Source: Agromyces archimandritae (GTDB lineage: Bacteria > Actinomycetota > Actinomycetes > Actinomycetales > Microbacteriaceae). Taken from it: 64,000 nucleotides of DNA. A program made the translations under genes and the position numbers. The DNA is taken from positions 2,108,001 through 2,172,000 of the forward strand of contig NZ_CP071696.1 in NCBI RefSeq assembly GCF_018024495.1, read 5' to 3'. A model generated the notes under the pieces. The model made no database searches, had not been told where the DNA came from, and worked only from the letters and a program-made list of their open reading frames with translations. This document shows positions 1-8,114 of the stretch, in pieces (position 1 is the stretch's first letter; every line of letters begins with the position of its first letter).

Positions 1-3000
1 AACCGTCGCGCAGTCGCCCGGGGTCAGCTGCGTGAGCGTCGTCGACGCCGCGCTGTCGACCATCCAGAGGGTTCCGGAGGTGGGGTTGTAGCCGAGACCG
101 GCGATCTTGCTGTTCGACGGCGAGCACTGGGTGAGCAGCTCACCCGGCGTGCCGTGCGTCGAACCGGCGACCGTGTAGATCACGCCTTCGTTCCAGCCGC
201 CCGTGTAGAACACGTCGTCGGCCGGGTTGTAGGCGAGGCCTCGCTGCGAGACGGCCGTCCAGCCCGAACCCGAGATCACCGAGGTCTCCTCGCCGGTCTC
301 CTGGTCGAAGCAGTGGATGGCGTTGTCGCCGCCGACGTTGATCTGGCACATGTCACCCGTGCGGGTGTCCTGCGCCAGGTCGCCGGCCCACGTGCCGCCC
401 CAGTTCGACGAGAACGAAGCGAGCTGCTCGCCCGCCGTGCTGAAGCGGGTGTTGGTGATCTCTTCGGGATCTGAGATCCACACGTCGCCGTCGAAGCCGA
501 CGCCCCACGGCACCGACAGCCCCGTCGCCCAGCTGGCGAGCACGTCGCCTTCGGCGTCGGGGGCGATGCTGCGCTTGGAGAGCTCCTTGCGCTGCGCGTC
601 GGTGTAGAGGGCTTCGGCGGTGCGGGCGTTCGTGTCCGCCGCCTCGGTCGCGGCTTCGAGCTCGGCGAGCTCGGCCTCCGCGGCCGTCAGCGACATCCGC
701 GACGACTGGAACCCGCCGTCGGCGCGCTCCTTGGCCGCGGCCTGCGACAGCGCCGGGGTCGGCGTGTCGGCGTTGGCCGCACGGGCGATCTCGCCGATCT
801 CCAGCTGCAGCGGCGCCGTGCCCGAGTTGGTGACCTTGAGCTCGGCCTGGCGCTGCTCGCCCTCGCCCACGATCCACTCGAACGACTCGACGTCGATCGA
901 GGCGATCCCGGTCTTCAGCTTCGAGTTGAACTTCGCCGTCTGGCCGTCCTCGGTGAACGAGATCGCCTTGCTCTTCGACTTGTACCCGTCGGCCGAGGCC
1001 GTCACGGTGTAGTCGCCGACGAGCAGCCGCAGCGCGTAGCTGCCGTCGGCGGCCGTCGTGGTCTCGGCGGCCTCACCTCCGGCGGTCGGCGTCGCGGTGA
1101 TCGTGGCGCCCTCGATGGGCAGGGTGTCGTTGACGTCGGTGATCGCACCCGTCACGCGGCCGGCGGGCGGCAGCGAGTAGGTGATCGCGAGCCCGGGGGT
1201 CACGACCGCTTCGTTGAACGAGTACTGCGACGCGACCGCACCGGCGGCGTCCTCGAGACCGATGGTGGCCGAGGAGCCGGTCAGGCGGTCGGAGTCACCG
1301 GCCTGGTCGCCGTAGCCGAGGATGATCGCCCCGTTGGCCACCAGGGTCACCGAGAACGACAGGCGTGCCGTCTCGTCACCGAAGATGTGCGCGTTCCGCC
1401 ACTCGATCACGAAGGCGTCCTGGCCGTCGACCGTGGTCTCGTCCGTGTACACGGCCGAGTTCGCGTCGAGCTTCAGGTCGTCCCAGAACGGGTAGATCAC
1501 CGCGTTCGGGGCCGTCGAGCTCGGGATCGCCTTGTTCGAGTACACCGTCACTCCCGCGAGGAAGTTCACGTGACCGTTGCTCGAGATGTAGGCCGTGTCG
1601 TAGAACTCCCCGTACAGCTGGAAGTCGAACGGAAGCGCGACTTCGGCCTTGGCCTCGTCACCCGTGATGGAGACCAGGTCCGAACCCTCGCGGTACCCGT
1701 CGGTGCCGACCGCGCAGGAGTACCCGAAGGCGTCCTGCAGCGCGTCGAGCGCGACGTCGACCGACTCGGGGCCGTCCACGACGAGCTCGGTCGAGTACGG
1801 CGCCGCACATGCGCCGGCGGTCGCCGACAGCGTGTACGTGCCGGCCGGGACCTCGGCGAACGAGAAGGCGCCCGACGCATCGGTCGTGGCAGCCTCGATC
1901 GGGCCCGAGAGGCCGACGGTGGCGTTCGCCACTGCCGCGCCGCTGGCCGCGTCGGTCACCGTGCCGCTGACCGGGAAGCTCGTCGCCGCCTCGAGGGTGA
2001 CGGGAACCTCGGTCGTCGCACCGGCATCGACCGTCGCACTGACGGTCGTGGTGGCGTACCCGAAGGCGCTGACGGTGATCGAGTAGTCGCCCGCGACGAC
2101 GCCGACGGTGAAGGCACCGGCCGCATCCGTCGTGAGCGTGCGGGTGGTCGGGCCCTCGACGGCGACGGTGGCGCCGGAGACGGCGTCGCCTTCGGCGTCC
2201 ACGACGGTGCCGGTGAGCTCACCGGCGTCGCCGACGGGTGCGGCGGCGATGAGCGCCGCCACGTCGAGCTTGCCCTCGCCCCAGACGTTGTTGTCTTCGG
2301 CGGTGCCGCCGCAGGTGGTGTCATCGACGTCGACCGCGGTCTCGTTCAGCAGCGCGCGGGTGCCTTCGATGTCGCCCACGAGCGACGGAGCGGCGCTCCA
2401 CAGCAGGGCGACGGCTCCGGCGAGGTGCGGGGCGGCCATCGAGGTGCCCGACATGTTGCCGTAGGTGCCGTCCGAGTAGGCGCTGCGCACGTTCTCGCCC
2501 GGAGCCGAGATGTTCGGCTTGATCTCGCCGTCCTGGCCGGGGCCGCGCGACGAGTAGGACGAGATGTTGCCGGCCTGGTTGTACGAACCGACCGAGTAGT
2601 TCACGGTACGGCTGCCGGGCGAGCCCGACGTCGTGCAGGACGGGCCGTTGTTGCCGTTCGACCAGCTGGAGAAGATGCCGGCCGCCTCCCAGGCGATCAG
2701 CACGTCCTCCATGAACGGCGACGTCGACGGCGTGCGGGTGCCCCACGAGTTGTTCACGATGTGGGGGCGCTTCGTCGGGTCGGCGTTCGTGCCGGCGACC
2801 GTCGTCGGCGCGAGGATCCACTCGCCGCTGGCGATGAGGTCCGCGTCGGAACAGGTGTCGCAGCCGTTCGCTGCGATCCAGTTCGCACCGGGCGCGACGC
2901 CGATCTGGTTGCCGGCCCCGTCGTCGCCCAGCATGGTGCCCATGGTGTGCGAGCCGTGGTCGTCGGTGTCGCAGGGTGCGTCGCCGCAGGCCCCGCTGAC

Positions 3001-3693
3001 GTCGAACCAGTTGTAGTCGTTGACGATCGAGCCGTCGGCCTGGAGGCCGCGGTACTTCGACGCGAGCGCCGGGTGGTCGCCGTCGACACCGGAGTCGATG
3101 TTCGACACGGTGATGCCCTGACCGGTGATGCCCTGCGCCCACACGTCGTCGGCGTTGATGGCCTGGACGCCCCATTCGACGGCGTGCAGGCCCATGCCCG
3201 CACCGCTGTCGGCCGGCGACTTCTCTACCGGCTCCTCGAGCGGCAGCGACTCGGTCTGGCGGATCTCGCTGACGCCCATGTCGGCGGCGAGCTGCGTCGC
3301 CAGGTCGAGCGAGCCGTCGCGCACGAGCACGGCGTTCGAGATCCAGTGGGCCTGGTAGTCGACGCCGGCGGCGTCGAGCGCCTTGACGACGTCGGCCTGC
3401 GAGGCGTCGGCGGTCGACTTCAGAGCGTCGTGGACGGCGACGCCGCGCTGGCCCCAGTCGGAGATGCTCGAAGCACCCGACAGGTCGGCGCGGTCGGCGA
3501 AGCGGACCCAGAAGTCGGCCGTCGCACCGCCGGCGAGCGCCTCTTGGGCCTCGGCGGTGAACTTGTCGGCCGGATCCTCGGGGACGGCGGGAGCCGCGAG
3601 CGCGGGGCTCGCGGTCACCGCCGACACCAGGAGGGCGGCGATCGCAGATGCTGCGACCACCGCCCTCTTGGCGAGCGGATGTTGTCTCTGCAC
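1..3693 (-). CDS. Secreted S8 (subtilisin-like) serine protease, C-terminus beyond window
   Basis: Secreted endopeptidase of the subtilase family. The frame is open from a GTG at 3693 (AAGGAG-type RBS just upstream) through base 1, so at least 1,231 codons are present and the C-terminus is missing. A signal peptide covers about residues 1-33 (ends ASPALAA). The catalytic triad is intact: Asp200 in NIDSGVDG, His246 in DDHGSHTMG, Ser418 in SGTSMAAPH. After the catalytic domain come at least three carboxypeptidase-regulatory-like beta-sandwich domains (two near residues 490-640, one near 860-930) and then a region resembling a beta-propeller. It diverges from the regulator at 4052, with a 358-bp spacer holding paired palindromes. 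The substrate is unknown; extracellular protein degradation is inferred from the family. Confidence 0.93.
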   Translation of the reverse strand, partial: MQRQHPLAKRAVVAASAIAALLVSAVTASPALAAPAVPEDPADKFTAEAQEALAGGATADFWVRFADRADLSGASSISDWGQRGVAVHDALKSTADASQADVVKALDAAGVDYQAHWISNAVLVRDGSLDLATQLAADMGVSEIRQTESLPLEEPVEKSPADSGAGMGLHAVEWGVQAINADDVWAQGITGQGITVSNIDSGVDGDHPALASKYRGLQADGSIVNDYNWFDVSGACGDAPCDTDDHGSHTMGTMLGDDGAGNQIGVAPGANWIAANGCDTCSDADLIASGEWILAPTTVAGTNADPTKRPHIVNNSWGTRTPSTSPFMEDVLIAWEAAGIFSSWSNGNNGPSCTTSGSPGSRTVNYSVGSYNQAGNISSYSSRGPGQDGEIKPNISAPGENVRSAYSDGTYGNMSGTSMAAPHLAGAVALLWSAAPSLVGDIEGTRALLNETAVDVDDTTCGGTAEDNNVWGEGKLDVAALIAAAPVGDAGELTGTVVDAEGDAVSGATVAVEGPTTRTLTTDAAGAFTVGVVAGDYSITVSAFGYATTTVSATVDAGATTEVPVTLEAATSFPVSGTVTDAASGAAVANATVGLSGPIEAATTDASGAFSFAEVPAGTYTLSATAGACAAPYSTELVVDGPESVDVALDALQDAFGYSCAVGTDGYREGSDLVSITGDEAKAEVALPFDFQLYGEFYDTAYISSNGHVNFLAGVTVYSNKAIPSSTAPNAVIYPFWDDLKLDANSAVYTDETTVDGQDAFVIEWRNAHIFGDETARLSFSVTLVANGAIILGYGDQAGDSDRLTGSSATIGLEDAAGAVASQYSFNEAVVTPGLAITYSLPPAGRVTGAITDVNDTLPIEGATITATPTAGGEAAETTTAADGSYALRLLVGDYTVTASADGYKSKSKAISFTEDGQTAKFNSKLKTGIASIDVESFEWIVGEGEQRQAELKVTNSGTAPLQLEIGEIARAANADTPTPALSQAAAKERADGGFQSSRMSLTAAEAELAELEAATEAADTNARTAEALYTDAQRKELSKRSIAPDAEGDVLASWATGLSVPWGVGFDGDVWISDPEEITNTRFSTAGEQLASFSSNWGGTWAGDLAQDTRTGDMCQINVGGDNAIHCFDQETGEETSVISGSGWTAVSQRGLAYNPADDVFYTGGWNEGVIYTVAGSTHGTPGELLTQCSPSNSKIAGLGYNPTSGTLWMVDSAASTTLTQLTPGDCATV

Positions 3694-4051
3694 GTGTTCT
3701 CCTTGTTCTGTCGGTCTGCGGATGGCAGGCCGATCCCGGACCCCCGGTCGGGGGATGCCTCCACGCTCCCGCCGGCAGTCGGGGGCGACAAGGGCCGCTC
3801 GCGGGCGGTTCGCGGGCGGTTCACGGTCGACTCGGAACGCCGCCCCCTGAACGGGGGGTGGCGATCCGGCGAGAGGCACGATCGCGCCAGCGGTGCGGGT
3901 GCGGGGCGGGTTTACGTCAGAACCCCCGTTCAGGGGGCCCGCGAACAGGCGACACGGCGCCACCCCCTGCCCGGAAGTGCGGGAATGCGATTGACTGTGC
4001 TGCATCTGAAAGAGACCTGTGCGACGGATCTGACGAGCCCGAGGGGGGCTG
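3694..4051. other. Divergent intergenic region, protease/regulator
   Basis: This 358-bp spacer separates the protease from the regulator gene. It holds two copies of one palindromic 15-mer in opposite orientation, a TTGACT hexamer at 3991-3996 that could be a -35 element for the regulator, and a GAGGGGGG ribosome-binding site before 4052. No gene is apparent. Confidence 0.6.
3843..3937. promoter_or_regulatory. Paired palindromic sites, candidate operators
   Basis: CCCCCTGAACGGGGG lies at 3843-3857 and its exact reverse complement CCCCCGTTCAGGGGG at 3923-3937, centres 80 bp apart. Each site is itself a dyad (C5-N5-G5). The two could act as operators for the flanking divergent genes or pair with each other in RNA. 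The regulatory role is inference from position and symmetry. Confidence 0.45.
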
Positions 4052-4639
4052 ATGCCCGGAGAACCGGTGTTGGCGACAGAGCACGCGTTCGTGGTGTGCG
4101 TGGGGTTGCCGCTGCACGAGGTCGCCGAGATCGCGGCGATCATGCGGAACCGTGCCGCGGTGCTCGTGACGGCGGATGTGGATGGGGCCCGGGCGCTGCT
4201 CGGGCCGCCGGGCGGCCACCGCGGGCCGGTCGGCGCCGTGCGCCAGCCGGTGCGGCCGGCGACCGGGCCGGTGCCGACGGTGCGGCCCGTCGCCGGGGTG
4301 GGCACGATCGTGCGCGGCCCGCTCGTCATCGATCTCGCCGCCCGCGAGGTGACGATCGACGGCCGCGAGCTGCACCCCTCCATCCGCGAGTTCGACCTGC
4401 TCGCCGTGCTCGCGGCCGAGCCCGACCGGGTGTGGTCGTTCGAAGAACTCACCGAGCGCGTCTGGCACAGCGAATACCTCGGCGACACCGAGCCGATCAT
4501 GTCGGCGGTGAAGCGCCTGCGCCGTCGGCTCACGGGAGTCGACGGCGTCGAGATCGCCTCGATCCGCGGGGTCGGCTACCGCCTGCGCTGGGCGGACGAC
4601 ATGCACGTGTCGGAGGTGCCTGCCAGACTGGCCGAATGA
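4052..4639 (+). CDS. Winged-helix (OmpR/PhoB-type) regulator without receiver domain
   Basis: 195-residue DNA-binding protein. Residues ~90-180 form a Trans_reg_C winged helix: IREFDLLAVL, the recognition-helix region MSAVKRLRRRL, and the C-terminal hairpin IRGVGYRLRW. The N-terminal ~85 residues (VVCVGLPLHEVAEIAAIM...) lack the acidic pocket and phospho-acceptor Asp of response regulators, so activation by a partner kinase is unlikely. ATG follows a strong GAGGGGGG RBS. Its TGA overlaps the ATG of the next gene (ATGA), implying translational coupling. A similar receiver-less regulator lies at 5598-6410. The target is unknown; the neighbouring protease is one candidate. Confidence 0.8.
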   Translation: MPGEPVLATEHAFVVCVGLPLHEVAEIAAIMRNRAAVLVTADVDGARALLGPPGGHRGPVGAVRQPVRPATGPVPTVRPVAGVGTIVRGPLVIDLAAREVTIDGRELHPSIREFDLLAVLAAEPDRVWSFEELTERVWHSEYLGDTEPIMSAVKRLRRRLTGVDGVEIASIRGVGYRLRWADDMHVSEVPARLAE

Positions 4640-5508
4640 GCGTCGTCGGAGCCGTCTTCCAGCCGTCCTTCCCGCCCGAGCGCCTGCGCGAAGCGGTGAC
4701 GACCGCCGAGGAGGCGGGGGTCGACGAGTTGTGGTTGTGGGAGGACTGCTTCCGCGAGTCGGGCATCGCGACGGCCGCCGCCGCGCTCGCGTGGACCTCC
4801 CGCATCTCCGTCGGTGTCGGGGTGCTGCCGATGCCGTTGCGGAACGTGGCGCTCACGGCGATGGAGGCGACGACGCTCGCCCGGCTCTTCCCCGGCCGCT
4901 TCGTGCTCGGCGTCGGCCACGGCGTGCAGAGCTGGATGGGGCAGGTCGGCGCCCGGCCCGCATCGCCGCTCGGGCTGATGCGCGAGTACGTGCCGGCGCT
5001 GCAGGCGCTGCTGGCGGGCGAGCGGGTGGATGCCGACGGCCGCTACGTGCACCTCGAGGGCGTCGAGCTCGAGTGGCCGCCGACGCTGCCCGTGCCGGTG
5101 CTCGCTGCGGGTGAGGGCGAGCGGACCCTGCGCCTGACCGGTGAGGTCGCCGACGGCACCGTGCTCACCGCCGGCACCTCGCCGGACGGGGTGCGGCGGG
5201 CGTGCGAGCTCATCGGCGAGGGGATGCGGGCGGCCGACCGCTACGGGGAACCGCACCGCGTCGTCGTCTACCTGCTCGCCGCGTTCGGTGCCGATGCGCG
5301 CGAGCGCGTCACCGCCGAGCAGGATGGCTGGCGCTTCGACGAGTCGCGTCGGGTCGCCGGCGCCGGCACGCCGGCCGACGTCGCGGCGGTCGCGAGCCGG
5401 TACCTGGAGGCGGGAGCGGATGCCGTCGTGCTGCAGCCCGTCGCCGACGAGGAGGATCTCGCGGCGTTCTCGGCCGGGTGCGGCGAGGTCGCGACGCTGC
5501 TGCGGTAG
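4636..5508 (+). CDS. Luciferase-like (LLM class) flavin/F420-dependent oxidoreductase
   Basis: 290-residue protein of the bacterial luciferase-like TIM-barrel superfamily. Typical features are the N-terminal EEAGVDELWLWED segment, ISVGVGVLPMPLRNV, and FPGRFVLGVGHG followed by MREYVPALQALLAG. Such enzymes use F420 or FMN to reduce or oxidise diverse substrates, and the substrate cannot be read from sequence. The start overlaps the stop of the upstream regulator by 4 bp, so the two are probably co-expressed. A second LLM enzyme occurs at 36114-37046, but it is not adjacent to a regulator. Confidence 0.88.
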   Translation: MSVVGAVFQPSFPPERLREAVTTAEEAGVDELWLWEDCFRESGIATAAAALAWTSRISVGVGVLPMPLRNVALTAMEATTLARLFPGRFVLGVGHGVQSWMGQVGARPASPLGLMREYVPALQALLAGERVDADGRYVHLEGVELEWPPTLPVPVLAAGEGERTLRLTGEVADGTVLTAGTSPDGVRRACELIGEGMRAADRYGEPHRVVVYLLAAFGADARERVTAEQDGWRFDESRRVAGAGTPADVAAVASRYLEAGADAVVLQPVADEEDLAAFSAGCGEVATLLR

Positions 5509-5597
5509 CGGGGTGGATGCCCGGGGGCGTTCACTCCGTGCCGGGCGCGGCGCGAGTGCGCGATCCCACGCGGGCGCGACTCGATCCCGCGCGCGCC

Positions 5598-6410
5598 TCA
5601 GAACACGTCGGGGCTCGGCGTCGAGGCCTGCCGGATCGACACGTCCGCGTGGCGGTCGAAACGGTAGCCGACGCCGCGCACGGTGCGCACGATGTCCTGG
5701 TAATCGCCGAGCTTCGAGCGGAGCCGGCGCACGTGCACGTCGACGGTGCGCTCGTTGGGCACGTCGTCGTCGTTCGCGTTCCAGAGACCCTCGATGAGCT
5801 CGTGGCGGTCGATGGTGCGCCCTTCGCGCAGCACGAGGTACTGCAGCAGTTCGAACTCCTTGAAGGTGAGGCCGGCCGGTTCGCCGTCGAGCAGCACGCG
5901 CTTGCGCGAGATGTCGACGATGACCCCGGCGGGGTGCCGGTCTTCGGCGGGCCGTTCGGCGTCGCGGTGCTTGGCGAGGGCCGACGGGTCCTGTAGGGCG
6001 AGGCGGACGACGTCGACGTCGCGCCCGCCGGCGCCCTCGGGGGCGAGGGCGACGGCCGCGTAGGTCTCGGAGGAGGGCGCGATGTCGGCGGCGAGGGCGC
6101 GGAGCGCTTCGACGACACGGTGCAGCGTGGTGCCGTCGGTGAGGGCCTTGTGCTCGTCGATGCCGACGTAGAGGACGAAGCCGCGGGCCTCGGTGCCTTC
6201 GGGCACGGCGCGGACGCGCGGGGCCGGGGCGGTGGGTGCGGCCTGGATGGAGGGGCGCGGGGCCGTGCGGCGGCCGGCGAGGTCGATGGGAGCGGCGGGC
6301 GCCGTGGTGCGGGCCGGCGTGTGCGGCCGGGCCGGTGCCTGGGTGCGAAGCGGGCTCTGCGTGCGGAGCGCGGACTGGCTGCGGACGGGAGCGGGAAGCG
6401 TGAGAGTCAT
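5598..6410 (-). CDS. Winged-helix regulator, PhoB/OmpR DNA-binding domain, no receiver
   Basis: 270 residues. The first ~75 are low-complexity (Pro/Ala/Arg/Ser-rich). Residues ~80-150 form a small domain (FVLYVGIDEHKALTDG...) without a receiver signature. Residues ~170-255 form a winged helix: FKEFELLQYLV, ERTVDVHVRRLRSKL and VRGVGYRF. A GAGGA RBS precedes the ATG. The gene lies about 140 nt downstream of a 33-codon mini-ORF driven by a promoter with an ATGACGTC direct/inverted repeat, which suggests autoregulation (inference). The N-terminal domain may sense a ligand; no evidence shows which. Confidence 0.82.
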   Translation of the reverse strand: MTLTLPAPVRSQSALRTQSPLRTQAPARPHTPARTTAPAAPIDLAGRRTAPRPSIQAAPTAPAPRVRAVPEGTEARGFVLYVGIDEHKALTDGTTLHRVVEALRALAADIAPSSETYAAVALAPEGAGGRDVDVVRLALQDPSALAKHRDAERPAEDRHPAGVIVDISRKRVLLDGEPAGLTFKEFELLQYLVLREGRTIDRHELIEGLWNANDDDVPNERTVDVHVRRLRSKLGDYQDIVRTVRGVGYRFDRHADVSIRQASTPSPDVF

Positions 6411-6550
6411 GAGAAGTCCTCAGAAATGATGATGGTGCGCAAAAGACCCTGCGGGTCGAGGCGGCCCGCTGATCGGGCCGGTGAGCGGAGCGCTGCTCCG
6501 GGGAGTGCGCCCCGCGACGGGGGCGGCGAACTCGGCGGTGGTGCGGAGCG

Positions 6551-6652
6551 TCAGCTGTGCATTCGACAACACGCGATCGCCCGGCCGGCCATCATCATGC
6601 CGGCGGTCCCGTTCGCCTCGCAGGCGGTCAGGGGGCGCGTGTTCTCGGTCAT
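6551..6652 (-). CDS. Candidate leaderless 33-codon mini-ORF upstream of regulator
   Basis: The ATG at 6652 sits 7 nt downstream of a putative -10 hexamer, so the transcript would begin at or very near the start codon. The peptide starts MTENTRPLTACEANG, contains a Met-Met-Met run and ends CCRMHS, with TGA at 6551-6553. About 140 nt separate it from the regulator ATG. It could be a leader peptide acting by attenuation or coupling. Chance is possible because no homologue comparison was available. Confidence 0.35.
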   Translation of the reverse strand: MTENTRPLTACEANGTAGMMMAGRAIACCRMHS

Positions 6653-6659
6653 GGGTGCG

Positions 6660-6712
6660 AGTCAAACCGATGCGACGCGATGTGTCAATTCATGACGTCC
6701 ATATGACGTCAT
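6660..6712 (-). promoter_or_regulatory. Promoter and PhoB-type operator of regulator at 5598
   Basis: On the minus strand the order is ATGACGTC element (6692-6712), TTGACA -35 (6683-6688), 17-bp spacer, TTGACT -10 (6660-6665), then the ATG at 6652. ATGACGTC occurs as a direct repeat at 6692 and 6703, an 11-bp period typical of PhoB/OmpR tandem binding. Together with the next bases it also makes a perfect 8-bp inverted repeat around CATAT. The element ends 3 bp from the -35 box. Confidence 0.55.
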
Positions 6713-6919
6713 GGAACGCGAACCCCGTGCGACGGGGAGTGGATGCCGCCTCGGCACCGCCTCCCGGCATCCACTCGACGCGAAGCATCTGCGAGAATAG
6801 AGCGATTCAGCGAATCTTCCCGCACACTTTCACCGCGGGGCCCGCTCGAGCCGCAGATCCTGCATCATCACTTGGGATGCGCGGGAGCATGCCCGAACGA
6901 GGAGGGTCCGGCCGGGCGG

Positions 6920-6959
6920 CTCAGACCATGCCGTACAGCCTCAGACCGTGCCGTACAGC
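6920..6959. repeat. 20-bp tandem duplication at upp 3' end
   Basis: Two adjacent 20-bp units differing at one base (…CCATGCC… versus …CCGTGCC…). The inner copy encodes the last residues and stop of upp (RLYGTV). The outer copy is a recent duplication just beyond the stop. Confidence 0.8.
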
Positions 6960-7573
6960 CGGTCGCCGGCGTCGCCGAGGCCCGGCACGATGAAGCCCTG
7001 CTCGTTCAGCCGCTCGTCGACGGCGCCGAGCACGATCGACGCCTCGCGCCCCTCGAGGGCCTGCTCGACGGCCGCGAGGCCCTCCGGCGTCGCGAGGATG
7101 CAGATCGCCGTGACATCGGTCGCGCCGCGGTCGAGGAGGAACTGGATGGCCGCCGTCAGCGAGCCGCCCGTGGCGAGCATCGGGTCGAGCACGAAGCACT
7201 GCCGATCCGAGAGGTCCTCGGGCAGCCGCTCGGCGTAGGTCGTCGGCTGCAGCGTCTCTTCGTCGCGGGCCATGCCGAGGAAGCCGACCTCGGCGGTCGG
7301 CAGCAGCTTCACCATGCCGTCGAGCATGCCGAGACCGGCGCGCAGGATCGGCACGATGAGCGGCTTCGGATCGGCGATCCGCACCCCCGTCGTCGGCGCG
7401 ACCGGCGTCACGATGTCGACCGGCTCGACCCGCACGCCGCGCGTGCCCTCGTAGGCGAGCAGCGTCATCAGTTCGTCGACGAGCTGCCGGAAGATCGGCG
7501 AAGGCGTATCGGCGTCGCGGAGCACCGTCAGCTTGTGGGTGATGAGCGGGTGGTCGGCAACGTGGACGCGCAT
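6941..7573 (-). CDS. upp: Uracil phosphoribosyltransferase
   Basis: Converts uracil and PRPP to UMP in pyrimidine salvage (cytosolic). The 210 residues match the usual family length. The PRPP-binding loop DPMLATGGS is present near residue 130, as is the uracil-binding C-terminus [19 protein letters not shown] and the N-terminal [12 protein letters not shown] are also characteristic. It lies divergent from tadA with only 64 bp between start codons, a common actinobacterial arrangement. A 20-bp tandem duplication follows the stop. Confidence 0.97.
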   Translation of the reverse strand: MRVHVADHPLITHKLTVLRDADTPSPIFRQLVDELMTLLAYEGTRGVRVEPVDIVTPVAPTTGVRIADPKPLIVPILRAGLGMLDGMVKLLPTAEVGFLGMARDEETLQPTTYAERLPEDLSDRQCFVLDPMLATGGSLTAAIQFLLDRGATDVTAICILATPEGLAAVEQALEGREASIVLGAVDERLNEQGFIVPGLGDAGDRLYGTV

Positions 7574-7637
7574 GGCACGATTCTACGGCGCCCGGCTGCT
7601 ACGATGCCGCCGACGAGGAGGAGCGCGAGGAGGAGCG

Positions 7638-8114
7638 ATGGGGGAGCTGCCCGAGCACCGTGAGTGGATGCGCCTCGCACTCGACGAGGCTTCCCTCGCC
7701 GAAGCCACCGGAGACGTGCCCGTCGGGGCCGTCGTCATCGGCCCCGACGGCGCCGTCGTCGCCGCCCGCCACAACGAGCGCGAGGCGACGAACGACCCGA
7801 CCGCCCACGCCGAGGTCCTCGCGATCCGGGATGCCGCGCGGGCGCTCGGCGACCGCTACCTCGGCGGCTGCACCCTCGTCGTCACGCTGGAACCGTGCAT
7901 CATGTGCGCCGGCGCCATCCTCGCCGCCCACGTGCCGACCGTCGTCTTCGGCGCCTGGGACGAGCAGGCCGGCGCCGCCGGCTCCCTCTACGACCTGCTG
8001 CGCGACCGCCGCCTGAACCACCGCGTCGAGGTGTTCGCGGGTGTGGATGCCGAGGCGGCATCCGCCCGCCTGCTCCGCTTCTTCGAGGCGCGCCGGCATC
8101 CGCCGGTCGAGTAG
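7638..8114 (+). CDS. tadA: tRNA(adenine34) deaminase
   Basis: Deaminates wobble adenosine 34 of tRNA-Arg to inosine. In 158 residues the zinc site is complete: His57-Ala-Glu59 (TAHAEV) and Cys87/Cys90 (PCIMC). The ATG at 7638 follows GAGGAGGAG. The last four residues (PPVE) and the TAG stop are encoded by the first unit of the palindromic array that starts at 8105, so the natural 3' end may have been replaced by the repeat. Confidence 0.95.
   Translation: MGELPEHREWMRLALDEASLAEATGDVPVGAVVIGPDGAVVAARHNEREATNDPTAHAEVLAIRDAARALGDRYLGGCTLVVTLEPCIMCAGAILAAHVPTVVFGAWDEQAGAAGSLYDLLRDRRLNHRVEVFAGVDAEAASARLLRFFEARRHPPVE

Larger units (their letters stand above)
6411..6940. other. Intergenic region between regulator and upp
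   Basis: A 530-bp spacer. It contains the promoter/operator and candidate leader ORF of the regulator (6551-6712). A stretch relatively rich in A/T for this window lies near 6790-6880, and a 20-bp tandem duplication abuts the upp 3' end. No other gene is supported. Confidence 0.6.

Noticed and set aside
1387..4600. Very long open frames antisense to the protease
   Set aside because: They are the GC-rich shadow of the protease gene; composition is Arg/Val-rich with no domain, and the opposite strand has a catalytic triad and signal peptide.
6420..6665. 81-residue minus-strand ORF over the regulator leader
   Set aside because: It would start with TTG inside the putative -10 and runs to a His-run without any recognisable pattern; the shorter leaderless ORF fits the promoter better.
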